The notes under the pieces: model-generated
Seen by the model: the letters and a program-made list of their open reading frames with translations, nothing else
Told to the model about the DNA's origin: nothing
Database searches by the model: none
Made by a program: the position numbers and the translations under genes
Part shown: in pieces, positions 36,811 to 46,707 of the stretch
Layout of the letters: every line of letters begins with the position of its first letter
Position numbering within the stretch: the first letter of the stretch is position 1
NCBI RefSeq assembly: GCF_020616515.1
Contig: NZ_CP085135.1
Span: 1,922,001 to 1,986,000 of the forward strand
DNA length: 64,000 bases
Reading direction: 5' to 3'
Source of the DNA: Mesorhizobium sp. PAMC28654
GTDB lineage: Bacteria; Pseudomonadota; Alphaproteobacteria; Rhizobiales; Rhizobiaceae

Positions 36811-37623
36811 ATGACAACAGCACAGACTTCCGCTGGAACCCTCATTCGCGAATGGCGCACGCGCCGGCGGATGAGCCAACTCGACCTCGCCATGGAAGCG
36901 GATATTTCGCAGCGACATCTGAGTTTTGTCGAAAGCGGCCGGGCAGCACCTTCGCGCGACATGGTGCTGCATCTGGCCGAGCAGTTGTCCATTCCTCTCC
37001 GGCAACGCAACCAATTGCTGCTGGCGGCAGGCTTCGCGCCTAGCTTCGGCGAACGTTCGCTTACGGATACCTCGCTGGCGCCAGCGATGGCGGCTGTCGA
37101 GATCGTACTCAAAGGGCATGAGCCCTTCCCGGCGCTGGCGGTGGACCGGCACTGGAATCTGGTTTCGGCCAACACCGCTCTTGCTCCCTTCCTGGCGGGT
37201 GTCGCCGACGTCTCCTTGCTGACGCCGCCGGTCAACGTGCTTCGTCTCAGCCTGCACCCTGGTGGCATCGCGCCGCGCATCGTCAACCTAGCGGAATGGC
37301 GGGCGCATCTCCTCGAACGGCTGAAGCACCAGAACGATGCCTCCGGCGACCCGGTGCTGGTCGAGCTCGAGCAGGAGCTACGAACCTATCCATCCGGCCT
37401 GAAAGGCAACCGGCCGACGCCCGTCGAGCCGAACGCGATCGTGCATCCGCTGCGGCTGGCGCATGGCGATCAGGTGCTGTCGTTCATAAGCACCATCACC
37501 GTGTTCGGCACACCGCTCGATGTAACTCTGTCGGAACTGGCGATCGAGTCTTTCTTCCCGGCCGACGAGCAGACAAGGACGGTGCTGGTGAGGATGGCGC
37601 AAGAGCGCGTCGAACGGATGTAG
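36811..37623 (+). CDS. XRE family regulator with MmyB-like ligand-binding domain
   Basis: The 270-residue protein has an N-terminal Cro/C1-type helix-turn-helix (IREWRTRRRMSQLDLAMEAD, then ISQRHLSFVESGRAAPSRDM). The MmyB-like domain follows: ALAVDRHWNLVSANTALAPF, then VNVLRLSLHPGGIAPRIVNL. In relatives this PAS-like domain may bind a small molecule or lipid. Targets are not evident; it may act on its own promoter or on the following GFA-family gene, which is 179 bases downstream. Confidence 0.88.
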   Translation: MTTAQTSAGTLIREWRTRRRMSQLDLAMEADISQRHLSFVESGRAAPSRDMVLHLAEQLSIPLRQRNQLLLAAGFAPSFGERSLTDTSLAPAMAAVEIVLKGHEPFPALAVDRHWNLVSANTALAPFLAGVADVSLLTPPVNVLRLSLHPGGIAPRIVNLAEWRAHLLERLKHQNDASGDPVLVELEQELRTYPSGLKGNRPTPVEPNAIVHPLRLAHGDQVLSFISTITVFGTPLDVTLSELAIESFFPADEQTRTVLVRMAQERVERM

Positions 37624-37802
37624 TCACCCCTGCGCGAAGGCGCCGCCTTGCGGGTGCGCTCCAGTCCGAACTGGCGCTCGCGCAAACAGCGTATCTGAAG
37701 AAGGTGCCCACGCAACTGACTAGAGTCAGACAGGATCAGAGGTTTAGTCTTCTCCCCCGTGTGGCCTTTCGATACGTTCGCATAGAGAATGGGGATCAAG
37801 CA

Positions 37803-38318
37803 ATGACTGACGTCACGTGCGTATGCGGCGCTGTTTGTATTGAAACCACCGGCACACCGATTCTGGGCGCGGTTTGCCACTGCAACAGCTGTCGTACGGC
37901 CGGGCGCGAACTCGACATACGGTCCAAGGCAGCACCGATTGTCGATGCCAGCGGCGGGACAGCGGTCGTCCTGTGGAGGAAGGACCGCCTGAAGTGCGTG
38001 CGGGGTGCCGATCTCTTGCAAGCACATCGCCTTAATCCGGAATCGCCGACGCGGCGGATGGTAGCCTCCTGCTGCGGGACGCCGATGTTTACCGATTTCA
38101 CCAAGGGTTTCTGGCTCACGATCTATCGCGACCGACTGCCGGATGCGCCCCCACCGTCCGTCCGAGTGATGACCGGTGATGTACCGGAAGGCATGTCGAT
38201 CCCCGACGATGGACTGCCGCACGCGCGCGGCCATTCGGGCAGGTTCATGCTCAAGCTACTGGCAACCTGGGCAGCGATGGGGTTCCGCAATCCAAAGGTG
38301 GCAGGTGTGTCCGATTGA
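37803..38318 (+). CDS. GFA (glutathione-dependent formaldehyde-activating)-fold protein
   Basis: The 171-residue protein has the zinc-binding cysteine pattern of the GFA/CENP-V fold: VTCVCGAVC near the start, AVCHCNSCRTAG, and SCCGTPMF near residue 93-100. Most such proteins are annotated by fold only, and formaldehyde activity should not be assumed. The start at 37803 has GGGGAT upstream; a longer open frame within the preceding regulator is antisense-like noise. Confidence 0.83.
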   Translation: MTDVTCVCGAVCIETTGTPILGAVCHCNSCRTAGRELDIRSKAAPIVDASGGTAVVLWRKDRLKCVRGADLLQAHRLNPESPTRRMVASCCGTPMFTDFTKGFWLTIYRDRLPDAPPPSVRVMTGDVPEGMSIPDDGLPHARGHSGRFMLKLLATWAAMGFRNPKVAGVSD

Positions 38319-38452
38319 CAATGCGCGGGCGCGTGGCAGTACCACACCTGCTTGACTTGCCTGGAGCGGCGCCAGCGCCTGCCAGTCAAAGCGTGGCCTC
38401 CACAACGCCGTGACGCTCGCGGCATTGGTCGTGGAATCTCCGGAGCCGGTTG

Positions 38453-40759
38453 TCAGCCCGCCACTGCTTCCCGGATCGTCGCCCAGATGCGTGCGGGCGT
38501 TGCCGGCATGTCGATATGCTTGACGCCATAGGCACGATAAAGCGCGTCGGTCACCGCGTTCAACGCCGCTGGCGTCGACCCGATCGTGCCGGCCTCCCCG
38601 GCGCCCTTGATGCCCAGCGCGTTGGTGGTCGACGGCACGTTGCGGGTCTCGAAATGGAAGAACGGGAAATTGTCGGCGCGCGGCATGGCATAGTCCATGA
38701 AACTCGCCGTTAGAAGCTGTCCGTCCTCGCTATAGATCGTGTCCTCGGTCAGCGCTTGGCCGATGCCCTGAACGACGCCGCCATGCACCTGGCCGGCGAG
38801 CAGGACCGGATTTACGGTAACGCCGAAATCATCGACGATGGTGTAGCGGACAATGTCCGTCGTGCCGGTGTCGGGATCGATCTCGACTTCGCAGATATGC
38901 GTACCGTTCGGATAGGTGCATTCGTCCTGAACGAATTCGCCGAAGCCCTTGAGATCATCCGGCTTTTTCGCGGCCTTGGCGATCGCTGAAAAATCGATAG
39001 TGCGGTCGGTGCCGACAATGCGGGCAATTCCATCGGACAATTCGATGTCACCGGCGGAGGCTTCCAACTCATCAGCGGCGATGCGCTTGATCTTGTTGGC
39101 CAGGTCCTCGCCGGCACGCGACGCCGAAACGCCGCCGAGCGGAATGGAACGCGAGCCACCGGTGCCGCCGCCGGCCTTCAACTCGTCGGTATCGCCCTGG
39201 CGGACATGGATCTTGTCGATGTCAAGATTAAGCTTTTCCGACAGGAACTGCGCATAGGCGGTCGCATGTCCCTGCCCGTTGGTCTGGGTGCCGATCTTCA
39301 GCGTCACCGTACCGTCGCCGTTCAGTTCCACGAAGGCGGGCTCGGAACCTGGAAAGGCACAGGCCTCGATATAGGTCGCCATGCCGATGCCACGGATTTT
39401 TCCTGCTGCCTTCGACTGCTCGAGCCGAGCCGGAAACACTTTCCATTCGGACTGTTCGATCGCGCGATCCATATGGCCAGCGAATTCGCCATTGTCGTAG
39501 AGGCGGCCAGTCTGCGTGCGATAGGGAAACTGCTCGGGTCGAATGAAGTTGCGCCGCCGGATTTCCTCGACCGGCAGGCCCAGATCGTGGGCACAGGCGT
39601 CGACCAGTTTCTCCAATAGGAAAGCCGCTTCCGGCCGGCCGGCGCCGCGGTAGGCATCGACTGGACAGGTGTTGGTGTAGAGGCCGGTCACCGACACATC
39701 GAGCGCCTGGATGTCGTAGACGCCGGTCGACATTGTCACGCCGATATAGGGGATGTAGGGGCCATATTGCGAGACGTAGGCGCCGATATTGGCGAGGAGA
39801 TCCACCCTCATCCCCAGGAACCCGCCGGCCTTGTCCATAGCCATTTCGGCCGCCACGACATTGTCGCGGCCTTGCGCGTCGGTGAGGAAGTGCTCAGTGC
39901 GATCGCCTGCCCATTTCACCGGGCGGCCAAGGCGCTTTGCAGCCTCGAGCACCAGCGGGTATTCGCGATAGACGAAGCTCTTCGGCCCGAAACCACCACC
40001 GACATCCGGCGTGATGACGCGCAGCTGATCCTTCTTGATCTTGAACAGGTCGACCAGGATGGACTGCATGGAATGCACGCCCTGCGACCCGGTGGTCAGC
40101 ACGAAACGGTTCTCGGCGGTGTTCCACTCACCGATCGCCGAGCGCGGCTCCATGTAGTTGCAGACCAGCCGGTTGTTGATGAATTCGATGCGGGTGACGT
40201 GATCGGCCTTGGCGAAAGCCACGTCTGTCTTGCCCTTGTCGCCCATATGGTAGCTGAAAGCGCGGTTGGAGCCGAGTTCTGGCCAGACCAGCGGCGTACC
40301 CTCTGCCAGAGCCATCGCCGTGCCGGAGGCGACATCTTCGCTATCGTAGTCGACTTCGATCAGTTCGGCGGCATCCTGCGCCAGCGCACGGCTATCGGCG
40401 ACGATGAAGGCTACAGCGTCGCCGACATAGTTGACGCGGTCGCGGCACAGGATCGGAATGTCTCGGGTCGGCGCCCTGCTTCCGTCCGGCTGCTTCTGCA
40501 TCACGCCGGATTTGAGATCGCCCAGATGGGCGAGATCCCTACCCGTCAACACCAGATGGACGCCATCAGCGGCCTTGGCCGCCTCGGTCGAAGCGATCGT
40601 GAAAGATCCCTTGGCCACGGGCGAGCGCAACACATAACCATACAACACGCCTGTGGGCTGGATATCGTCGGTATAACGGCCCTGGCCCTGGATGAAAGCC
40701 GCATCCTCACGACGCAGTACGGAGGCGCCCATCCCGAATTTCGGCGTGATGACGGTCAT
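38453..40759 (-). CDS. xanthine dehydrogenase family molybdopterin-binding (large) subunit, CoxL form II-like
   Basis: This is a 768-residue molybdenum hydroxylase large subunit. Visible features are RREDAAFIQGQGRYTDDI at the N-terminus, TPDVGGGFGPKSFVYREYP, the signature AYRGAGRPEAAF (369-380) and GIKGAGEAGTIGSTPA near the C-terminus with the catalytic Glu. The AYRGAGR loop marks form II relatives; true CO dehydrogenase has AYxCSFR. The usual FAD and 2Fe-2S subunit genes are absent on both sides. The substrate is unknown. It diverges from pepN across 154 bases. Confidence 0.9.
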   Translation of the reverse strand: MTVITPKFGMGASVLRREDAAFIQGQGRYTDDIQPTGVLYGYVLRSPVAKGSFTIASTEAAKAADGVHLVLTGRDLAHLGDLKSGVMQKQPDGSRAPTRDIPILCRDRVNYVGDAVAFIVADSRALAQDAAELIEVDYDSEDVASGTAMALAEGTPLVWPELGSNRAFSYHMGDKGKTDVAFAKADHVTRIEFINNRLVCNYMEPRSAIGEWNTAENRFVLTTGSQGVHSMQSILVDLFKIKKDQLRVITPDVGGGFGPKSFVYREYPLVLEAAKRLGRPVKWAGDRTEHFLTDAQGRDNVVAAEMAMDKAGGFLGMRVDLLANIGAYVSQYGPYIPYIGVTMSTGVYDIQALDVSVTGLYTNTCPVDAYRGAGRPEAAFLLEKLVDACAHDLGLPVEEIRRRNFIRPEQFPYRTQTGRLYDNGEFAGHMDRAIEQSEWKVFPARLEQSKAAGKIRGIGMATYIEACAFPGSEPAFVELNGDGTVTLKIGTQTNGQGHATAYAQFLSEKLNLDIDKIHVRQGDTDELKAGGGTGGSRSIPLGGVSASRAGEDLANKIKRIAADELEASAGDIELSDGIARIVGTDRTIDFSAIAKAAKKPDDLKGFGEFVQDECTYPNGTHICEVEIDPDTGTTDIVRYTIVDDFGVTVNPVLLAGQVHGGVVQGIGQALTEDTIYSEDGQLLTASFMDYAMPRADNFPFFHFETRNVPSTTNALGIKGAGEAGTIGSTPAALNAVTDALYRAYGVKHIDMPATPARIWATIREAVAG

Positions 40760-40913
40760 GGATGCCTCGCAGGGATGATTGGGGAACGAACGCCTGAAAT
40801 AGGCATTGCTGCAGTTTTGTCGAGGGGCCGTTTCGTGTAAAGAGCGCGGACTTCGAAATTTTGGACGAACGGCCCGATCCGCGGCCATTGGAATCGACAG
40901 GAAAACCCACGGA

Positions 40914-43559
40914 ATGCGCACGGACACTGGCCAGGTCTTCAAGCTCGAAGACTACCGCCCCAACGACTACCTCATTCCGGAAACCAACCTGACCTTCCGC
41001 CTTTCGCCGCAAGCCACGCGCGTTACCGCCGTGTTGACGGTCGAGCGCCGCGACGGCGTCTCGGCATCGGCGCCGCTGGTGCTGGACGGGGACGGGCTGA
41101 CGCTGCTGCGCGTCGAGATCGACGGCCGCCAGCTGGAGCCGGCGGATTATGTGGCGACACCCGATCTGCTGACGATCACCAGAGTGCCGGCCATGCCGCG
41201 CTTCCAGCTCGTCATCGAAACGGAGATCGCACCCGCTGGCAACGAAACGCTGATGGGTCTCTATCGGTCCAGCAATGTCTATTGCACGCAATGCGAGGCC
41301 GAAGGCTTTCGCCGCATCACCTATTTTCTCGACCGCCCGGATATCCTTTCCGTCTACACGGTGCGGATCGAGGCCAGACGCGATGAAGCGCCGCTGCTGC
41401 TGTCCAATGGCAATCCGATCGAGAGCGGCGATCTCACTGACGGTTGGCACTATGCGGTCTGGCATGATCCCTTCCCCAAGCCGTCCTATCTCTTCGCCCT
41501 GGTGGCGGGAGATCTCGGCAAGGTCGCCGACAGTTTCGTCACCATGTCCGGCCGAAAGGTCGACCTCGGCATCTATGTCGAGCCGGGCAAGGAGAAGCTC
41601 GCCGGCTACGCCATGGATGCCCTGAAGCGGTCGATGCGATGGGACGAGGAAGCGTTCGGCTGCGAATACGACCTGGGTGTCTTCAACATCGTCGCTGTGT
41701 CCGACTTCAACATGGGCGCCATGGAGAACAAGGGCCTCAACATCTTCAACGACAAGTATGTTCTGGCCGATCAGGAGACCGCGACCGACGCCGATTTCGC
41801 CAATATCGAAGCGATCATCGCGCATGAGTATTTCCACAATTGGACTGGCAACAGAATCACTTGCCGCGACTGGTTCCAGCTTTGCCTCAAGGAAGGGCTG
41901 ACGGTTTTTCGCGATCACGAATTCTCCGCCGACCAGCGCTCCAGGGCGGTCAAGCGGATCGCCGAAGTGCGCACGCTGAGAGCACATCAGTTTCCTGAGG
42001 ATCAGGGGCCGCTGGCGCATCCGGTGCGGCCGCGCCGCTATCGCGAGATCAACAATTTCTACACGGCGACGGTCTACGAAAAGGGTTCGGAAGTGGTGCG
42101 CATGATCCGCACCATCCTTGGGGACGAAACCTTCCGGGCCGGCATGAACCTCTATTTCGAGCGTCATGACGGCCATGCGGCGACGATCGAGGATTTCATA
42201 AAAGTGTTCGAGGACGCTTCCGGCCGCGACCTCCAGCAGTTCGCGCTCTGGTACCATCAGGCGGGCACACCCAACCTGACCGTCAGTTCGTCACACAATC
42301 CGGGATTGCGGGAATTCACCCTAGAAATCGAGCAGTCGGTGCCGCCGACGCCGTCCGAAAGCCGCAAGCGACTGATGCACATTCCCTTGGCCTTCGGCCT
42401 GGTCGGCGCCGGCGGTGAACCCGTTGCCTACAGCAGCGCGGAAGGGGCGACCGTGGAGAATGGTGTCATTCACATCCGCAAGCGCCGGCATGTCGTGCGC
42501 TTCTCGGGTGTTGCCGAGCGGCCCGCGGTATCGCTCAATCGCGGCTTCTCGGCGCCGGTGACACTCTCGGTCGAACAGAAGGCCGACGACCAGTTCTTCC
42601 TTGCCGGCCATGACAGCGACGCCTTCTCGCGCTGGCAAGCCTTCAACACAATTTTGACCGACGCGCTGATTGCCGCCTTCCGCCAGATACTCGGCGGCAA
42701 GCCGCCCATCTTCGCGTCCCGGCTTACCGATCTTGCCGGCAGGATCGCCGGTGACGAAACGCTCGAACCCGCCTACCGGGCATTGGCACTGGCGCTTCCC
42801 AGCGAAGCCGACATCGCCCGCGACATCGGCAAGAACATTGATCCTGATGCCGTGTTCAAGGGCCGTGAAGCGTTGGCGCTGGCGATCGCCACGGCGAACC
42901 GGGAGGCGTTTTCCGACATCTACGATCGTCTCGTCGACGATGACACGTTCAGCCCGGACGCAGCGAGCGCCGGCCGACGCGCGCTACGCAACATCTTGCT
43001 CGACTATCTCTCGTTGCTGCCGGGCGGCGCTGAGCTTGCGGCTGATCATTTCCATTCGGCGACCAACATGACGGATCGCGCGGCGGCACTCGCCGTACTC
43101 GCGCACCGCCATCATGGTTCGCCGGAGGCGATCAAGGCGCTGGCCGATTTCGAGGCTGTGTATGCTGACGATCCGCTGGTCATGGACAAGTGGTTCCAGA
43201 TCCAGGCCAGCGTGCCGGGTCCGCAAACCGTCGACACTGTGCGCGCTCTCACCCGCCATTCAGCGTTCTCGATGACAAACCCGAACCGGGTGCGCTCGCT
43301 CATCGGCACTTTCTCCAGCGCCAACCAGACCGGTTTCCATCGCGCCGACGGCGAGGGCTACCGGTTTTTCACCGAGACGGTGCTGCAAATCGAGAAGCGC
43401 AATCCGCAGGTGGCCGCGAGACTGGCGACGGCGCTCAGGTCGTGGCGTGCACTCGAGCCATCCCGGCAAGCCAAGGCTCGGGAAGCCCTGCTTGCGATTG
43501 CAAACGCCGAGAACCTGTCCGCCGATTTGCGCGACATCGTCGAGCGCACGCTGGTTTAG
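40914..43559 (+). CDS. pepN: aminopeptidase N (M1 family)
   Basis: PepN removes N-terminal amino acids from peptides in the cytoplasm. The 881-residue protein has the substrate-binding GAMENKGLNIFNDKYVLA, the zinc site HEYFHNWTGNR (HExxH at 304-308, third ligand Glu in LKEGLTVFRD) and a proline/alpha-helical C-terminal domain. Length is normal for the bacterial PepN form. I choose ATG 40914 (MRTDTGQVFKLEDYRPNDYL), where conservation begins, rather than a frame extension to 40806. Confidence 0.94.
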   Translation: MRTDTGQVFKLEDYRPNDYLIPETNLTFRLSPQATRVTAVLTVERRDGVSASAPLVLDGDGLTLLRVEIDGRQLEPADYVATPDLLTITRVPAMPRFQLVIETEIAPAGNETLMGLYRSSNVYCTQCEAEGFRRITYFLDRPDILSVYTVRIEARRDEAPLLLSNGNPIESGDLTDGWHYAVWHDPFPKPSYLFALVAGDLGKVADSFVTMSGRKVDLGIYVEPGKEKLAGYAMDALKRSMRWDEEAFGCEYDLGVFNIVAVSDFNMGAMENKGLNIFNDKYVLADQETATDADFANIEAIIAHEYFHNWTGNRITCRDWFQLCLKEGLTVFRDHEFSADQRSRAVKRIAEVRTLRAHQFPEDQGPLAHPVRPRRYREINNFYTATVYEKGSEVVRMIRTILGDETFRAGMNLYFERHDGHAATIEDFIKVFEDASGRDLQQFALWYHQAGTPNLTVSSSHNPGLREFTLEIEQSVPPTPSESRKRLMHIPLAFGLVGAGGEPVAYSSAEGATVENGVIHIRKRRHVVRFSGVAERPAVSLNRGFSAPVTLSVEQKADDQFFLAGHDSDAFSRWQAFNTILTDALIAAFRQILGGKPPIFASRLTDLAGRIAGDETLEPAYRALALALPSEADIARDIGKNIDPDAVFKGREALALAIATANREAFSDIYDRLVDDDTFSPDAASAGRRALRNILLDYLSLLPGGAELAADHFHSATNMTDRAAALAVLAHRHHGSPEAIKALADFEAVYADDPLVMDKWFQIQASVPGPQTVDTVRALTRHSAFSMTNPNRVRSLIGTFSSANQTGFHRADGEGYRFFTETVLQIEKRNPQVAARLATALRSWRALEPSRQAKAREALLAIANAENLSADLRDIVERTLV

Positions 43560-43755
43560 TTCGTCCAGACTCCTTTCGAGTGGGGTCGCGGCGGCCGAAA
43601 GACATTATTTTAGTCTATTTTTAATGTTTTTTTGCCGCGCCTATGGACAAGGCGAATCACCTTTGATTCTTTAATGGCGATTCGGAAGTGCGGCGTTTGC
43701 CGGATCGCCAAGCCTGTAGCAGTCAGGGCATACTGAAAATCGGGGAGAGCCATTT

Positions 43756-46077
43756 ATGGCGAAGGCGGACGCGTGGGGCGCGCCCGGCGGGACAGCTTTT
43801 GAGCGGCGTGAGACCCGAAGCGACGGTCTCGCCGGCAACACGCGGCTCATCGCCCAGCCTGCCTACAAAAGGCTGCTTGCAGCGGAGCCGCTTTTGCGCC
43901 GGTCGATCCCCGCCCTCATCATCATTTTCCTGATCGTCGTCGCGGCGCTCAGGCTGCTGTCGCTCATGAACGAGCGCGACGACGTGGAACGCGACGCCAA
44001 GACAATCCTGGCGCTGGCGGCGGGGCAACTTGCCGGCGCGATCGCTGTTGATGCCAACATGGCGCCCGGCATGACGCAGGACCTCCTGGAAAGCACCAGC
44101 CGTCAGGCGGCGATGGGCCGCAGCCATGTGATTGCGATCACTGACAGCAACTTCAAGATCGTTGCGGTGACGCCGCAATCGACACGCTGGGAAGGACGGA
44201 CGCTTGACAGCCTGGTCCAGGGTGGCCAGCCACTGTTCATGTTCGGCGACCGAGCCGGGGTCATGAATGTCAGTATAGGCGGGAAGGACTGGTACGCGGC
44301 CGTCAGCCTGGCAAGTGGCAAGAAGGGCGCCGCGGCGGTGCTCGTTCCGCAGGAAGCGGTCTTCGATACCTGGCGCAAGACGGTGTCGCTGAACGTCACG
44401 CTGTTCGTGCTGACGGCCGGCGTGCTCATCGTCATACTCTACGCCTATTTCGGCCAGGCGGCGCGGGCGCAGGCCGCCGACCGTATCTATCTCGAAGCGC
44501 ATCAGCGCATCGACATGGCGCTGGTTCGAGGCCGCTGCGGCCTTTGGGACTGGGACATGGTGCGCGGCAAGATGTACTGGTCGCGCTCGATGTACGACAT
44601 GCTCGGCTACGAGCCCTGCGACACGATGCTGTCCTTCGGAGAGGTCGACGAGATCATCCATCCCGAGGATGGCGACCTGTTCCAGCTCGCCAACAGGATC
44701 GTCTCACGCGAGATCGACCATATCGACCAAGTGTTCAGGATGCGGCACGCCGATGGGCAATGGGTGTGGATGCGCGCAAGGGCGCAGGTCATCGACCCGG
44801 AGGCACCGGAAATCCAGTTGATCGGCATCGCCGTGGACGTCACCGAACAACGACATCTGGCTTTGCGCTCCGAAGCCGCCGACCTTCGCTTGCGCACGGC
44901 CATCGAGAACATCAACGAATCCTTCGTGCTGTGGGATTCCACCCAGCACCTCATCATGTGCAATTCGAAGTACCAGAAGGACAACGGGCTGTCGGATCGC
45001 GACGTAATGCCGGGCGCCTCGCGTGCCATTCTGGAAGAGCGCATGCTGGCCTTCGCCTCCGAGCGGCGGCTAGCCAATGCCAACGGCCCGCAAGGCGGCG
45101 CCACCTTCGAACGGCAACTTGCGGACGGCCGCTGGCTGCAGGTGAACGAATTGCGCACCCGGGACGGGGGCATCGTCTCGGTCGGCTCCGACATCACGCA
45201 GATCAAGCTGCACCAGGAGAAGCTGGTGGACAGCGAACGCCGGCTGATGGCGACGATCCACGATCTCAGCCTCGCCCGCAGGGCGGAGGAAGAACGCTCC
45301 AGCGAGCTGGTCGACCTCAACCGCAAATACATGAAGGAAACCGAGCGCGCGGAGGCGGCGAACCAGGCCAAATCCGAATTTCTGGCCAACATGTCGCACG
45401 AGTTGCGCACGCCGTTGAATGCCATCATCGGCTTCTCGGAACTGATGGAGCAAGGCCTGTTCGGACCGCTGGGCTCGGAGCGTTACGAAGAATATGCCAC
45501 AGACATCAACAGCAGCGGCAAGTACCTGCTGGGCGTGATCAACGACATCCTCGACATGTCGAAGATCGAAGCCGGACAGTTCTCGATGGACCGCGAGGAG
45601 ATCGATCTTGGGCCGCTGATCAGCGAAACGGTTCGCGTCGTCTCGCTGCAGGCCCAGGAAAAGTCGATCACCGTCGAAACTCGGATCGCCGATGCGATCA
45701 CGCTGTTCGCCGATCGCCGGGCGATCAAGCAGATCGTCATCAATCTTCTGTCCAATGCCGTGAAATTCACCGGCCAGGGCGGGCACATATCGGTCAGGGC
45801 CCGCAACACCTCAGGGGCGCTGATCCTGACGATCGAGGACAATGGCTGCGGCATTCCCAAGGAGGCGCTCAGCAAGCTCGGACGCCCGTTCGAGCAGGTG
45901 CAGAACCAGTTCTCCAAGAGCCATGCGGGATCGGGCCTTGGCCTCGCCATCTCGCGCTCGCTGGCCGAGCTTCAGGGTGGAGCCCTGAAGATCCGCTCGA
46001 CGCAAGGCGTCGGCACGATCGTGTCGGTTCGCATTCCGGTTACAAAGGCGACGTCGCACATCAAAGTTGCCGCCTGA
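43756..46077 (+). CDS. PAS-domain sensor histidine kinase, PleC-like
   Basis: The 773-residue membrane kinase has two transmembrane segments (about 53-73 and 213-233) around a periplasmic sensor loop, then PAS domains (about 260-500). The HisKA motif MSHELRTPLNAIIGFSELME has phosphorylated His548, and the ATPase domain shows NAVKFT, DNGCGIP and GSGLGLAISRSLAELQGG. The segment FGPLGSERYEEYATDI after the His box is typical of PleC/DivJ/PdhS cell-cycle kinases. Its place between pepN and glnE matches what I recall of the rhizobial pleC locus. The exact cell-cycle role is inference. Confidence 0.85.
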   Translation: MAKADAWGAPGGTAFERRETRSDGLAGNTRLIAQPAYKRLLAAEPLLRRSIPALIIIFLIVVAALRLLSLMNERDDVERDAKTILALAAGQLAGAIAVDANMAPGMTQDLLESTSRQAAMGRSHVIAITDSNFKIVAVTPQSTRWEGRTLDSLVQGGQPLFMFGDRAGVMNVSIGGKDWYAAVSLASGKKGAAAVLVPQEAVFDTWRKTVSLNVTLFVLTAGVLIVILYAYFGQAARAQAADRIYLEAHQRIDMALVRGRCGLWDWDMVRGKMYWSRSMYDMLGYEPCDTMLSFGEVDEIIHPEDGDLFQLANRIVSREIDHIDQVFRMRHADGQWVWMRARAQVIDPEAPEIQLIGIAVDVTEQRHLALRSEAADLRLRTAIENINESFVLWDSTQHLIMCNSKYQKDNGLSDRDVMPGASRAILEERMLAFASERRLANANGPQGGATFERQLADGRWLQVNELRTRDGGIVSVGSDITQIKLHQEKLVDSERRLMATIHDLSLARRAEEERSSELVDLNRKYMKETERAEAANQAKSEFLANMSHELRTPLNAIIGFSELMEQGLFGPLGSERYEEYATDINSSGKYLLGVINDILDMSKIEAGQFSMDREEIDLGPLISETVRVVSLQAQEKSITVETRIADAITLFADRRAIKQIVINLLSNAVKFTGQGGHISVRARNTSGALILTIEDNGCGIPKEALSKLGRPFEQVQNQFSKSHAGSGLGLAISRSLAELQGGALKIRSTQGVGTIVSVRIPVTKATSHIKVAA

Positions 46078-46161
46078 ACGCCCCAGAGGCCTATGCTGGA
46101 ATATCGGCCCCGGCGGCCGCCGCCGCCGGAACCCGCGCGGATTCGGGCTTCATGGACCCGG

Positions 46162-46641
46162 TTACCGCATGCCGCCATCGTCGCTGCCGCCGCCATCCCA
46201 TTGGCGGTGGTGCCCTGAGCGACCAAGCAGTTCGGTCTGTTCGATCTTGCCATCATTGTTGCGGTCGAGCATGGCAAAGACCTTCTTTTCGCGTCCGGTA
46301 ATGTCGTCGGTCGTCAGCGTGCCATCGCCCTTGGTGTCGTAGCGGGCGATGATGCGCTTGGCCATCTGCTCGAAGCGCGCCTTCTCCAGCGCGGCCGCAA
46401 GCTGCTCCACCGTAAGCTTGCCGCCATTGTCCGCGACCATCTTCTTCAAACGGCTATCCATGGCATCGGAGAACTGATCGAAGGTGATGGTGCCGTTCTG
46501 GTCCTTCATGACCTTGTTGAGACGCATCGTCATGCCATCGCGACCGTCCTCCCCACGGGAACTCTCGTCGGCATATGCGGCGGTGCCGATAGCTCCAGCC
46601 AGGGCGATGAAGGCGAATGCAAGTTTGGTTGTCTTTCTCAC
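46162..46641 (-). CDS. EF-hand calcium-binding secreted protein
   Basis: The product of about 159 residues has a signal peptide (ending AYA-DE) and EF-hand loops: DQNGTITFDQF, DTKGDGTLTTDD and DRNNDGKIEQTE. The last two have full calcium-ligand spacing. The tail is Gly/Asp-rich. I favour the GTG start at 46641 because AGGAG lies seven bases before it; the ATG at 46659 would add MQQENI ahead of the signal peptide. Role unknown, perhaps calcium sensing in the periplasm. Confidence 0.82.
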   Translation of the reverse strand: MRKTTKLAFAFIALAGAIGTAAYADESSRGEDGRDGMTMRLNKVMKDQNGTITFDQFSDAMDSRLKKMVADNGGKLTVEQLAAALEKARFEQMAKRIIARYDTKGDGTLTTDDITGREKKVFAMLDRNNDGKIEQTELLGRSGHHRQWDGGGSDDGGMR

Positions 46642-46679
46642 GATATTCTCCTGTTGCATCGTTCACCCCCGATGCAGTC

Positions 46680-46707
46680 CGAAACGACGGTCATGACCGT
46701 CGTTTCG
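46680..46707. terminator. perfect 28-bp palindrome at the end of glnE
   Basis: CGAAACGACGGTCA is followed directly by its exact complement TGACCGTCGTTTCG. It overlaps the last codons and stop of glnE (minus strand) and could terminate transcription there. Confidence 0.6.

Noticed and set aside
40707..42257. 516-codon frame antisense to pepN
   Set aside because: It overlaps the catalytic region of pepN and has no homology features.
44544..46301. 585-codon plus-strand frame overlapping the PleC-like kinase
   Set aside because: Shifted frame of the kinase gene; Arg/Gly-rich nonsense typical of GC-rich shadows.
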